This document shows positions 9,506-18,643 of a DNA stretch of 64,000 bases, piece after piece; positions within the stretch are counted from its first letter, which is position 1; each line of letters starts with the position of its first letter. The stretch spans positions 1-64,000 of the forward strand of contig READ01000013.1 of assembly GCA_004293675.1 (NCBI GenBank), given 5' to 3'. Source of the DNA: Betaproteobacteria bacterium (lineage in GTDB: Bacteria > Pseudomonadota > Gammaproteobacteria > Burkholderiales > Casimicrobiaceae). Below the pieces are notes generated by a model, which did no database searches, was not told where the DNA came from, and was given only the letters and a program-made list of their open reading frames with translations. The position numbers and the translations under genes are program-made.

Positions 9506-9662
9506 TTAGCGGGTTGAAGGGGAGTAGCTCCCGCGTTGTTATCGTCAATACGTGACGTGCAAAAGCACCGATTGATTTCGTTGCAACTGCATGAATCCGG
9601 TAACAATGGATTGCGCCAGTCAGGTCATTGATCGCTGCGCAGTTTGTGCAAGACCTTCGCGT
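9506..9662 (+). promoter_or_regulatory. yybP-ykoY (manganese) riboswitch
   Basis: Conserved yybP-ykoY signatures appear in order: GAAGGGGAGTAGC (9516-9528), CGTCAATACG (9543-9552), CCGGTAAC (9597-9604) and GCAAGACCTTC (9648-9658). GAAGG at 9516-9520 can pair with CCTTC at 9654-9658 to close P1. The first co-directional gene downstream is a TerC/Alx membrane protein, a known target of this Mn2+-sensing class. A 7-bp stem (GCATTGC/GCAATGC, 9669-9687) just after P1 could belong to the expression platform. The signatures were matched from memory, without a covariance model. Confidence 0.8.
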
Positions 9663-10013
9663 TTCGCGGCATTGCCTAGTGCAATGCTTAAAGCTCAGGC
9701 TGAGCGCGAAGACTCGCGATGTGTCCCCTCGAATTTCGTGGGATATGACCATGTGTGTTTCTTTCGCGCAAGGCACTGAGCGCAACATACAAGGGGATCA
9801 TTCATGAAGTTTTTACACCCACATCTCTTCAGCGCGCCAACCCTGGCGCCACTTCGGTCGAGCAGGTGTCGGCCCGCCTCAAATCGCTTCCAGCCACCGC
9901 GCACAGCGTAGCCACTCGCCTTTTAGCAACGCTCACTCAATTCACTTGCCTGAGCGTTGTATCAACCCAAACTAACAAATAGCGCGCCGCTGAGGGCGCA
10001 AGAGAGATAACAC
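9663..10013 (+). other. Long leader between riboswitch and alx; no gene seen
   Basis: About 350 bases with a small stem-loop at 9669-9687 and no open frame resembling a protein. It is probably the rest of the alx 5' untranslated region. Short frames here (for example 9755-9982) lack recognisable motifs. Confidence 0.5.
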
Positions 10014-10970
10014 GTGGAAACAATTGGTACATGGTGGATGTGGACGGGATTTGCCGTCTTTGTATTGGTCGCGATAGCGATCGATTTGTTGGTGATGGAA
10101 AAACAGGGCGCGCATAAAGTCACGACCAAAGAAGCGCTTGTCTGGAGCCTGATTTGGTTCTCGCTGGCCTTCGTGTTTGTGGCGCTCCTGTGGTGGTACC
10201 TAGATGGCTCGCAGGGACGAGCGACGGCCAATGAAGTTTCGATGCAATTCATCACCGGCTATTTAGTCGAAAAGAGTTTGTCAGTGGACAACATCTTTGT
10301 GTTTTTGATGATCTTTACCTATTTCGCGATTCCAGCCGAATTTCAGAAACGTGCGCTCATCATTGGAATCGTCGGCGCGATTATTTTGCGCGCGATCTTG
10401 ATTCTTGTGGGCGCTTGGTTGCTGGCGCAGTTTCATTGGATTCTTTATGTGTTCGGTGCGTTCTTGGTACTCACCGGATTGAAGATGTGGTTTGCCGCAG
10501 GCCAAGAGCCTGACATCGAGAGCAATCCTGCACTCAAAGTACTTCGGAAGTACATGAAGATCACCACCGAATTCAACGGTGAAAAAATGACAAAAATGAT
10601 TAACGGCGTGAAGCATTTCACCCCCATCTTTGTTGTGCTCATCTTGATCGGCGTGACTGACATCATCTTCGCTGTTGATTCAATTCCTGCGATCTTTGCC
10701 ATCACGAATGATCCATTTATCGTGCTGACTGCCAACATATTCGCTATTCTTGGACTGCGCGCCTTGTATTTCTTGCTCGCTGATCTGGCCGATCGCTTCC
10801 ACCTGCTTGCCTACGGACTGGCGCTCGTGCTGGTGTTTATCGGAACAAAAATGTTGCTGTTGGATGTGTACAAGATTCCGATCGGAATTGCGTTGGGCGT
10901 GACTGCGGCGATCATCGCGATCTCAATGTTTGCATCCTTGTGGACGACCCGAAAGACTGCTGAAAAGTAG
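10014..10970 (+). CDS. alx: TerC/Alx family integral membrane protein
   Basis: 318 residues with about nine hydrophobic segments. The paired acidic motifs of TerC proteins are present: SLSVDNIFVF in the first half and IFAVDSIPAIFAI in the second, with GLRALYF following. Length and order match Alx, proposed to export Mn2+. Start is GTG 10014, preceded by AGAGAG. The manganese riboswitch in its leader supports a role in Mn2+ homeostasis. The two following DUF2062 genes are close (18 bp and 52 bp) and may be co-transcribed. Confidence 0.9.
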   Translation: METIGTWWMWTGFAVFVLVAIAIDLLVMEKQGAHKVTTKEALVWSLIWFSLAFVFVALLWWYLDGSQGRATANEVSMQFITGYLVEKSLSVDNIFVFLMIFTYFAIPAEFQKRALIIGIVGAIILRAILILVGAWLLAQFHWILYVFGAFLVLTGLKMWFAAGQEPDIESNPALKVLRKYMKITTEFNGEKMTKMINGVKHFTPIFVVLILIGVTDIIFAVDSIPAIFAITNDPFIVLTANIFAILGLRALYFLLADLADRFHLLAYGLALVLVFIGTKMLLLDVYKIPIGIALGVTAAIIAISMFASLWTTRKTAEK

Positions 10971-10988
10971 TCCAACACGGTCACGCAC

Positions 10989-11540
10989 GTGAATAAAAAC
11001 TTCGGTCAGAAAGTACGCAGTTGGCTGCGCTCACTTGAGCCACGCGTACTATCTGAATTCGATCGCCCAGGACTATCCTGGGCGAAGCCATGGGTTGATT
11101 CGCACGACGTTTTTTCGTTTACTCGAAATCCTATGGCTCGTGGTTTGGCGATCGGGCTCTTTTGCGGGCTGATTCCCGGGCCGCTGCAAATACTTGCATC
11201 GATGTTGTTTTGCGCGCTGTTGCGCGGCAATGTGATCGCCGCAGCGGTCGCGACCGTCTACACCAATCCGTTGACCATCGTACCGCTGTACGCGTTGGCC
11301 TTTCAGATTGGTAGTTGGATCATTCCCGGTAGCCAATCGTTACCCCCTTGGAACGGTGATGCGGGCGCATTTGCGGCATTAGTCGAATGGGTGCGAGCAA
11401 TGGGCTGGCCGCTGATCGTTGGGCTCCCAGCGATGGGGCTTTTCTTTGCGGCCTGGGGCTATGCCATTGTGCAGATTCTGTGGCTACGGCCAGTCATTGC
11501 GCGGGCCCGACGGATGCGTGCGCTCCGCGGTCTTAGTTGA
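10989..11540 (+). CDS. DUF2062 domain-containing membrane protein (first paralog)
   Basis: 183 residues beginning at GTG 10989. It contains the DUF2062 core: FDRPGLSWAKPWVDSHD, then two to three membrane segments with GLFCGLIPGPLQILASML and YTNPLTIVPLYALAFQIG. The function is unknown; it is an inner-membrane protein by hydrophobicity. It lies 18 bp after alx and is followed 52 bp later by a paralog with the same motif order, so the pair arose by tandem duplication. Confidence 0.82.
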   Translation: MNKNFGQKVRSWLRSLEPRVLSEFDRPGLSWAKPWVDSHDVFSFTRNPMARGLAIGLFCGLIPGPLQILASMLFCALLRGNVIAAAVATVYTNPLTIVPLYALAFQIGSWIIPGSQSLPPWNGDAGAFAALVEWVRAMGWPLIVGLPAMGLFFAAWGYAIVQILWLRPVIARARRMRALRGLS

Positions 11541-11592
11541 CTCGCGGATTGATTGACGGCTAATTCACAGCGCTTCGCTGTAAAAATACGGC

Positions 11593-12129
11593 ATGAAACC
11601 GCGACGTTGGCTTGCCTCTATTGAACCGCGCGTGCTGCGCGAATTTGATCGCCCATGGCTGTCTTGGATGAAGCCATGGATTGATTCGCACGATTTGCTC
11701 TCATTTCGTCGTCAACCGCTGGCCGTAGGCGTTGCGATCGGCGTGACTCTGGGCGTGATCCCAACGCAGATCGAAGTTTTTTTTGTATTCCTCCTCTGCG
11801 TTTTGTTTCGAGGCAATATCGTTGCGGCGACCGTCGTAGGTTGGTACAACAATGCATTCACCGTGGTTCCGCTGTATGTCTGCGCGTTTTATCTGGGTGA
11901 TTTCATATTGCCTGGTACGCGAGTGATACCCGAACTTAAAAACCCCAACGGCGACTGGTGGGGCGCATTTACGATGTGGGTTGAAGCTCTTGGATTACCG
12001 CTCGTCGTGGGATTGATTCCCATGGGCATCGTACTCGGCGTGATTTCTTACTTTGCCGTGCATTTGCTGTGGTTGCGGCCGGTGTGGGCGCGGGCAAAAC
12101 GGATGCGGGAATCGCGCAACAAACTGTAG
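11593..12129 (+). CDS. DUF2062 domain-containing membrane protein (second paralog)
   Basis: 178 residues. Clearly paralogous to the preceding gene: EPRVLREFDRPWLSWMKPW, GVTLGVIPTQIEVFF, FRGNIVAATVVGWYNNAFTV and a C-terminal LLWLRPVWARAKRMR. Predicted inner-membrane protein of unknown function. Its stop codon TAG (12127-12129) is the TAG of the TGTAGGAGCGG repeat that starts at 12125, so the repeat has supplied or replaced the native end of the frame. Confidence 0.82.
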   Translation: MKPRRWLASIEPRVLREFDRPWLSWMKPWIDSHDLLSFRRQPLAVGVAIGVTLGVIPTQIEVFFVFLLCVLFRGNIVAATVVGWYNNAFTVVPLYVCAFYLGDFILPGTRVIPELKNPNGDWWGAFTMWVEALGLPLVVGLIPMGIVLGVISYFAVHLLWLRPVWARAKRMRESRNKL

Positions 12130-12231
12130 GAGCGGTTCTACCGCGAAAAAACTTGCGCGGGGAAGGATCGTTGCGCTTTTCGTGGCGTCATACTTTGCAA
12201 CCGCCAATCGCGGTGGAACCGCTCCTACAGA
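12125..12231. repeat. REP-type inverted pair (TGTAGGAGCGG family)
   Basis: Left arm TGTAGGAGCGGTTCTACCGCG; right arm ATCGCGGTGGAACCGCTCCTACAG, in inverted orientation about 60 bp apart. Convergently placed between the DUF2062 gene and the SDR gene. Other copies are at 16.5, 22.2, 28.6, 30.4, 37.1, 43.6 and 52.3 kb. Confidence 0.9.
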
Positions 12232-12237
12232 GTGCGG

Positions 12238-13044
12238 CTAGTGTTTGTTGACGAGCGCTTTGCGCGCGAGATTATCGACCACGCTTGGAGCAAGCAATTT
12301 GAGCCAACGACCGAGCTTTCCCTTGGCGCTCATCACTACGTCGCGCTTGCGCTGGTCGATCGCATCAACGATCAGCGAAGCACACTCTTGAACGCTCATC
12401 GCGCCTTCTTCGGCAAGCCCCGAAACACCCGCGCGCTCTCCGTCGGCATTCCAGCCATTACGGCGAATCTCGGTGGCGACAACGCCGGGATAGATGATGC
12501 CGACATGCACGCCCAGTGGTTCTGCCTCAACCCGAAGCGCCTCAAAGAAACCTGTCTGCGCGAATTTCGTTGCGCAGTACGTCGTTCGCTCTGGCACGCC
12601 CACCAGACCCGCAAGTGATGAGACTGCGATGACCTGTCCTCTAGATTTCTTCAAATGGGGAAAAGCCGCATGCGTGGGCCAGATACTGCCCATCAAATTG
12701 ATGCGCATCAGCTTTTCGTAAACATCCGTGCTCTCAATATCATCAAACGCGGCATGCATCGACACGCCGGCGTTGTTGACCAGAACGTCGATCCGACCGA
12801 ACGCTTCTATTGCTTTCGCAATCAAGTTCCGGCAATCAGATTCGATGCTGACATCGGTGGGCACCACCAACGTTTTCGCGCCTTTGGCGGCACAATCGTT
12901 AGCGACGAGTTCGAGCGCGTCTTTGCGGCGAGCCGCCAGTACCAATACAACCCCGGGTTTGGCCAGCTGTCGTGCGAGCTCGGCACCAATGCCGTCGGAG
13001 GCTCCGGTGATCACGATGACAGTTTCGTTAGCAATCGATTTCAC
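12238..13044 (-). CDS. SDR family NAD(P)-dependent oxidoreductase
   Basis: 268 residues, classical short-chain dehydrogenase. The Rossmann motif TGASDGIG is near residue 11. NNAG, SSLAG and the catalytic YCATK follow in the usual order. The C-terminal part (PGVVATEI and a KGKLGRWLKLLAP tail) resembles the DltE/YqjQ-type SDRs. Start was set at GTG 13044 with AGGA 6 nt upstream; the open frame continues upstream but overlaps the terminator at 13139-13167. Substrate unknown. Confidence 0.88.
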   Translation of the reverse strand: MKSIANETVIVITGASDGIGAELARQLAKPGVVLVLAARRKDALELVANDCAAKGAKTLVVPTDVSIESDCRNLIAKAIEAFGRIDVLVNNAGVSMHAAFDDIESTDVYEKLMRINLMGSIWPTHAAFPHLKKSRGQVIAVSSLAGLVGVPERTTYCATKFAQTGFFEALRVEAEPLGVHVGIIYPGVVATEIRRNGWNADGERAGVSGLAEEGAMSVQECASLIVDAIDQRKRDVVMSAKGKLGRWLKLLAPSVVDNLARKALVNKH

Positions 13045-13138
13045 GAGTGATCCTAGCGTCTGCGTTTGTGGATGTATGCAATGGTATTGCAAAGGGTCGG
13101 TCGAAGCGCCAAGCGCTAGTCTGTATTCGACCGGCAAT

Positions 13139-13167
13139 AAAAAAGCCCGCTTTCGCGGGCTTTTTAA
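13139..13167 (-). terminator. Rho-independent terminator downstream of amt
   Basis: AAAAAAGCCCGC-TTTC-GCGGGCTTTTT: a 6-bp GC stem flanked by A and T runs, so it can work in both directions. It lies 48 bp beyond the amt stop on the minus strand and 95 bp before the SDR start. Confidence 0.92.
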
Positions 13168-13214
13168 AGTCAAACTCGGGCGGGAGGAGAGAGCCGCCGA
13201 GAATGACTCAGCGA

Positions 13215-14765
13215 CTAACGGTTGTAAGCCGTCTCGCCATGACTGACGATATCCAGACCTTCGCGTTGCTCGTCGTCCGATACACGCAGACCGACGATCA
13301 GATCAGCGATCTTGAAGGCGATGAATGCAACGACCGCAGTCCACACGACGGTGAGCGCTACGCCTTTGAACTGAATCCAAACTTGGCCAGCGATGGAGTA
13401 GTCAGCCGCTTTGATAACGCCCGCCGTTACCCAATCGCTCACGTAGCCAGGACCGCCGAGCGATGGGCTGTTGAACACGCCGGTGAGCAACGCGCCGAGG
13501 ATGCCGCCAACAGCGTGCACACCGAACACGTCGAGCGCGTCGTCAGCACCCAACAGTTTCTTAAGGCCCGTGACACCCCAGAAGCACACTACACCAGCGA
13601 TCAAGCCAATGATGAGCGCACCCATGATGCCGACGTTACCGGCGGCTGGTGTTACTGCCACCAGACCCGCAACAGCGCCAGAGGCAGCACCGAGCATCGA
13701 AGGCTTGCCCTTGAGGAACCATTCAATGAAGATCCATGACAACACGGCACCGGCGGTTGCGATGAAGGTGTTGAAGAAGGCCAAGCCTGCGGTGTTGTTG
13801 GCCTCGAGTGCCGAGCCAGCGTTGAAGCCGAACCAACCCACCCACAGTAGCGATGCACCAATCATCGTCAGCACCAAGCTGTGCGGCGGGAACGCTTCTT
13901 TGCCGTAGCCGAGACGCTTGCCAACCAAGTACGCACCCACCAAACCAGCTACACCGGCATTGATGTGAACAACGGTGCCGCCAGCGAAATCAAGCGCGCC
14001 CCACTGCCAGATTTTGCCGGCAGTTGCATTGAGTCCGTCAACCAATTTTGCATCGGTGTACGCATCAGGACCTGGCCAGAACCAAACCATATGAGCGATC
14101 GGGATGTAGCTAAACGTGAACCAAATCACAGTGAAAATCAACACTGCCGAAAATTTCATCCGCTCGGCGAATGCGCCCACGATCAGCGCGCAGGTAATGC
14201 CCGCAAACGTCGCTTGGAACACAGCAAACACGATCTCAGGAATCACAACGCCTTTGCTAAACGTAGCGGCCATGGCAAACGTACCCGTTGCGGCATCAAA
14301 CAAGCCTTTGCCGAACAAACGATCCGTACCACCGAAGTATGGGTTGCCCGCTGTGAACGCGAAGCTGTAGCCGTAAATGAGCCACAACACCGATACCAGC
14401 GAAAACACCACCATGACTTGCATGAGCACAGAGAGGACGTTCTTGGAGCGAACCAAGCCGCCGTAGAACAGCGCGAGTCCGGGCAGCGCCATCATCAACA
14501 CCAAAAGTGTTGACACCATCATCCACGCGGTGTCGCCCTTGTTGGGCTCGGGTGCTTTAGCTGCGGGCGCGGCTTCGGCTGGCTTCGCAGCTTCGGCAGG
14601 CTTAGCCGCTTCAGCGGGCTTGGCATCAGCCGCAGTTGCCGTGGCCGTGGCCGCTGGAGCTGCCGCTGGCGCTGCGGTGGCCGCTGGTGCCTGCGCAAAC
14701 GCCACGCTTGAAGTCATCATCGCCGCTAGGACAATGCCCGCGACCCAATCTTTGATTCGTTTCAT
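13215..14765 (-). CDS. amt: Ammonium transporter with extended N-terminus
   Basis: 516 residues. The N-terminus is a signal peptide (to about residue 25) followed by an Ala/Pro/Lys-rich spacer with KPAEAA repeats (to about 75). The Amt core follows with eleven membrane segments: GLALFYGGLVRSKN, the pore-His region VVHINAGVAGL and FGVHAVGGILGALLTG with the second pore His. It moves ammonium/ammonia across the inner membrane. Downstream of torF and glnK, whose PII product would plug it when nitrogen is plentiful. Transcribed from the sigma-54 promoter upstream of torF and ended by the strong terminator. Confidence 0.95.
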   Translation of the reverse strand: MKRIKDWVAGIVLAAMMTSSVAFAQAPAATAAPAAAPAATATATAADAKPAEAAKPAEAAKPAEAAPAAKAPEPNKGDTAWMMVSTLLVLMMALPGLALFYGGLVRSKNVLSVLMQVMVVFSLVSVLWLIYGYSFAFTAGNPYFGGTDRLFGKGLFDAATGTFAMAATFSKGVVIPEIVFAVFQATFAGITCALIVGAFAERMKFSAVLIFTVIWFTFSYIPIAHMVWFWPGPDAYTDAKLVDGLNATAGKIWQWGALDFAGGTVVHINAGVAGLVGAYLVGKRLGYGKEAFPPHSLVLTMIGASLLWVGWFGFNAGSALEANNTAGLAFFNTFIATAGAVLSWIFIEWFLKGKPSMLGAASGAVAGLVAVTPAAGNVGIMGALIIGLIAGVVCFWGVTGLKKLLGADDALDVFGVHAVGGILGALLTGVFNSPSLGGPGYVSDWVTAGVIKAADYSIAGQVWIQFKGVALTVVWTAVVAFIAFKIADLIVGLRVSDDEQREGLDIVSHGETAYNR

Positions 14766-14786
14766 GATTTATCGATCCCCAGTTAA

Positions 14787-15936
<1,150 letters not shown>

Positions 15937-15984
15937 GATCGGGTGTCCTCGTGGTTGACGTTAAGGGCGGGGTTACCCGAAGCA

Positions 15985-16001
15985 TTGCAACTGTCGTGCC
16001 A
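15985..16001 (-). promoter_or_regulatory. Sigma-54 promoter of torF-glnK-amt
   Basis: On the minus strand the sequence reads TGGCACGACAGTTGCAA, an exact match to the -24/-12 consensus TGGCACG-N4-TTGCW. The -12 element lies 49 bp before the torF ATG. NtrC control is expected from the operon content, though I did not identify NtrC sites. Confidence 0.93.
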
Positions 16002-16157
16002 TGGCGACGGATCGGCGCTAAATGGTCGGGCAGGTTCCGGCGATGGCGTTTTTTGCACCAAATCAGATCGAATGGTCGGGCCCGGCATTGATGAACGCAC
16101 CAAATTAACGCGCCCTTCTGTTCGCCGCCGTCGCAGCTCGCTTGCTAAACTTCGACT

Positions 16158-16382
16158 ATGAACCTCGATGAACTCGTCTCCCAGCTTCGCGCCGCCGCCA
16201 GCGGCAACGTCGGCGAAGATCTGCAAAAAAACCTACGCGCCACGCTCAGCGCCGGGCTCTCCAAGCTCGACGTCGTGACCCGGCAAGAGTTTGAAATTCA
16301 ACGCGAAATGCTCGACGCACTCAGAGCGCAAATCGAATGGCTCAGCGCGCAGGTAGAGGCGCTGGAAGCGAAGAAAAAGTAG
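16158..16382 (+). CDS. ubiK: Ubiquinone biosynthesis accessory factor UbiK (BMFP)
   Basis: 74 residues. MNLDELVSQLRAAA and the heptad-rich C-terminal coiled coil (FEIQREMLDALRAQIEWLSA) match the BMFP/UbiK family. UbiK binds UbiJ and supports the aerobic ubiquinone biosynthesis complex. ATG 16158 fits the family. It is divergent from torF across 221 bp; adjacency of ubiK with glnK/amt is common in betaproteobacteria, where comM is often close as well (here comM lies at 61 kb). Confidence 0.88.
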   Translation: MNLDELVSQLRAAASGNVGEDLQKNLRATLSAGLSKLDVVTRQEFEIQREMLDALRAQIEWLSAQVEALEAKKK

Positions 16383-16522
16383 CCCGTCTAATAGCTTATT
16401 GATTAGAAGCCATGCGTTTTCTGGCTTCAGTGTGACTTAGTGAAACCCTAGACTATGGGAACAAACCGCCTTTAGGCCCTATTTCCTATGGCCTACGCGA
16501 AAAAAGCTCATATCCACGACCA

Positions 16523-16623
16523 CTGTAGGAGCGGTTCCACCGCGATCCCCGTAGATTTAGAGCTCGCAGCACTTAGCGAACCGGGTTGGCATGCAAGTAA
16601 TCGCGGTGGAACCGCTCCTACAG
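16523..16623. repeat. REP-type inverted pair
   Basis: CTGTAGGAGCGGTTCCACCG (from 16523) and CGGTGGAACCGCTCCTACAG (to 16623), with about 55 bp between arms. It fills most of the 250-bp gap between ubiK and the delta-60 protein gene, where I see no other feature. Confidence 0.9.
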
Positions 16624-16632
16624 GCGGTCAAA

Positions 16633-18390
16633 CTACGGCAAGCACGCAACGCCGTGCGTCGTCTCAATCCACTGCAAAATTTGCTGCGCCGAGCGTAAGG
16701 TCGGATACGCCGCGCTCGGTTTGCCTATCGCTCCGGTCGTCAACGCATCGCCCGAAAGACCGAGCATGGCGCGAAGCATGAGCAAGCCATCGGTCATCGC
16801 CAGCGACTCGCCGTCACCATCAAGATCAAGCTTTTTCAACGGATCGTTTTTGAGGGAATCGAGATAGGTTGCGATTTCACCAGCCGTTTTGGTGGAGCCC
16901 GCACCGATTGCGCCAACGGTCAGCGCATCGCCTCGGAAGCCTAGGAGGTAGCGGGTGACGAGCATGACGTCCGAGGATGCGGCTATGGTGTTGTTGGCGT
17001 CGGCGTTTAAGGTGCAGGCGGAGGCGAGGTAGGGGCCGCCTTTGAGGCGGGCGAGACAGAAATACTTGTCTGTCCACTCTTGAAAGGTGTGGCACTCGGA
17101 CGCAATAATGACCCTGCCTGACGGGTCACTCGTCACGGCCATAGGACCCGCACTTCCATTGAGAAAAAGTCTGAGCGACGCGCTTCCACCAACCGCAAAT
17201 CGCACATCGAGCAGGCCAGTCGCAGTGAATCTCGCAACGCAGCCAAGAGTTTCTGAAGATTGCTGGTCGACGTAACAGTAACCAGCTCCCAAAACCTCAT
17301 TTGAAGGTAGTGCCGTGACCCCAAAGAAACCGTCGAATCCGTTGGGCAATGTGGTGACGACTTGAATGCCGCCCACGCCAAACGCAGCATCGACGCGCCC
17401 GCTTGGGGTGAAGCGGGCCACACAAGAGTCTTCCGGTCCGTTGTCGTTCGAACAGAGCCCCGCGATCACGATCCCACCGTTTGGCTGTTGCACAGCGCTC
17501 TTGGCATATGAACTCCGACCGAATGGAGTCGTCACCAAGGCAAGACCGTTGACGCCAAAGCCTGTGTCTATGCGTCCATCCTGCAGGTAGCGCACAGCGC
17601 AGAAACGAGTCTGAGTGGCAGTTGCACAACTACTTGCGACGATTATCTGCCCTGAGGGTGTTTCTAGCAACGAGGGCGTTTCACCGTCGGTTGTGCTGCT
17701 GACGTATGCGCGAACGAAGGCAACGACGGTAAACGCTCCGCCCCTAGAGCCATCTTCATTCAGCCGGACCAAGCACCAGCGAAGATCACCGCTTATCTCA
17801 CAGAAGCCACCAACAACGAGCGTTCCACCCGCTTCAACGAGCAGACTCGAATTATGCGTAGGCGTATAGTCATCACTAACGTAAAACCTGGCAACGCCTG
17901 CGTTCCCGAACAGAGGATCTGGTGTTCCGTTCGCGTCAAATTGGCCAACACACGTTTTGTAGCCCACTTCGTAGCACGCCGCTGCAACCAGTACTTTCCC
18001 GTTTGGTCTAACAGCGAGAACAACTGATCGAGCAATCGGATTGAACGGCATGAAAGCTTGCCCGTTGATGCCAAAAGTAGCGTCAACTAAGCCATAAGCA
18101 TCGTAACGAACGATGCACGCTCCGTACTGGGCTTGCTCGGTTTCTACATTTGCGCAAGTCCCGGCCACGAGAAGCTTGCCGTCGTCCAGAATTTTGACCG
18201 TCCTCGCTCGGTAGTCAATCCAGCCCGGTAGAGCGGTGAAAACGCGTCCATCAAGACCAAACGTTGGGTCGAAGTCGCCAGGGGCGCCCGAAGCATGTTT
18301 CATGAACGAGAGGCATACCATCAATGCTCCCAGCACGACGCTGCGGCAGAAGACCAACGCGGGACAGTAGACCAGTGCGTGCAGCTTCAA
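16633..18390 (-). CDS. Exported delta-60 repeat protein with dockerin-like C-terminus
   Basis: 585 residues. An N-terminal hydrophobic segment (to about residue 35, ending near ASGAPGDFD) is a probable signal peptide. About six to seven repeats of roughly 50-60 residues follow, each with an F/LDPTFG-type turn, a LxxGKxLVAGxC strand and a CxVRY/F strand; this is the delta-60 repeat, expected to fold as a beta-propeller. The C-terminal 130 residues contain two dockerin/EF-hand-like segments (DANNTIAASSDVMLVTRYLL and LDLDGDGESLAMTDGLLM) and a final Cys. Probably secreted or surface-located; the function is unknown. No partner gene is adjacent. Confidence 0.75.
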   Translation of the reverse strand: MKLHALVYCPALVFCRSVVLGALMVCLSFMKHASGAPGDFDPTFGLDGRVFTALPGWIDYRARTVKILDDGKLLVAGTCANVETEQAQYGACIVRYDAYGLVDATFGINGQAFMPFNPIARSVVLAVRPNGKVLVAAACYEVGYKTCVGQFDANGTPDPLFGNAGVARFYVSDDYTPTHNSSLLVEAGGTLVVGGFCEISGDLRWCLVRLNEDGSRGGAFTVVAFVRAYVSSTTDGETPSLLETPSGQIIVASSCATATQTRFCAVRYLQDGRIDTGFGVNGLALVTTPFGRSSYAKSAVQQPNGGIVIAGLCSNDNGPEDSCVARFTPSGRVDAAFGVGGIQVVTTLPNGFDGFFGVTALPSNEVLGAGYCYVDQQSSETLGCVARFTATGLLDVRFAVGGSASLRLFLNGSAGPMAVTSDPSGRVIIASECHTFQEWTDKYFCLARLKGGPYLASACTLNADANNTIAASSDVMLVTRYLLGFRGDALTVGAIGAGSTKTAGEIATYLDSLKNDPLKKLDLDGDGESLAMTDGLLMLRAMLGLSGDALTTGAIGKPSAAYPTLRSAQQILQWIETTHGVACLP

Positions 18391-18565
18391 CGTATTTGAT
18401 CCCCAAACGAAAGAAATTTAAGTTCTATGAAGTTGGCATAACCGCTGAGGCACAGACAGCGCCGACTGCGGCGTGCGTTCGCCTATCGTACGCGACTTCG
18501 CCCCTGCAGCTTCAGGAAACTAGCGTTCCTTGTATTTGAAACAGCCGCACTGATTTGACCAAAAG

Positions 18566-18596
18566 TCGCTGGGCCCCTGCCTGCGCAGGGGTGACG
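18566..18596. repeat. CCCCTGC/GCAGGGG palindromic repeat, solo copy
   Basis: CCCCTGC-CTGC-GCAGGGG (18574-18591) with flanks GGG and GTGAC. Same family as the two copies around the GIY-YIG gene (19547-19571 and 19884-19912). It lies 48 bp past the sucD stop and could terminate that transcript, though no T-run follows. Confidence 0.8.
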
Positions 18597-18643
18597 ACAA
18601 CTTGTCATGCGGTCAAAGTTTCAGCGAGTGAACGAACGCTGCC

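Noticed and set aside
9450-9982. Open frames on both strands around the riboswitch (9450-9788 minus, 9755-9982 plus)
   Set aside because: They overlap the structured RNA region and have no recognisable domain; the riboswitch signatures explain the sequence better.
13047-14513. Long plus-strand frames opposite amt (13047-13739, 13881-14513)
   Set aside because: Antisense shadows of a clearly conserved transporter; His/Arg-rich with no family resemblance.
15954-15963. GTTGACGTTA upstream of torF as a LiuR half-site
   Set aside because: No inverted partner half; the torF operon is explained by the sigma-54 promoter.
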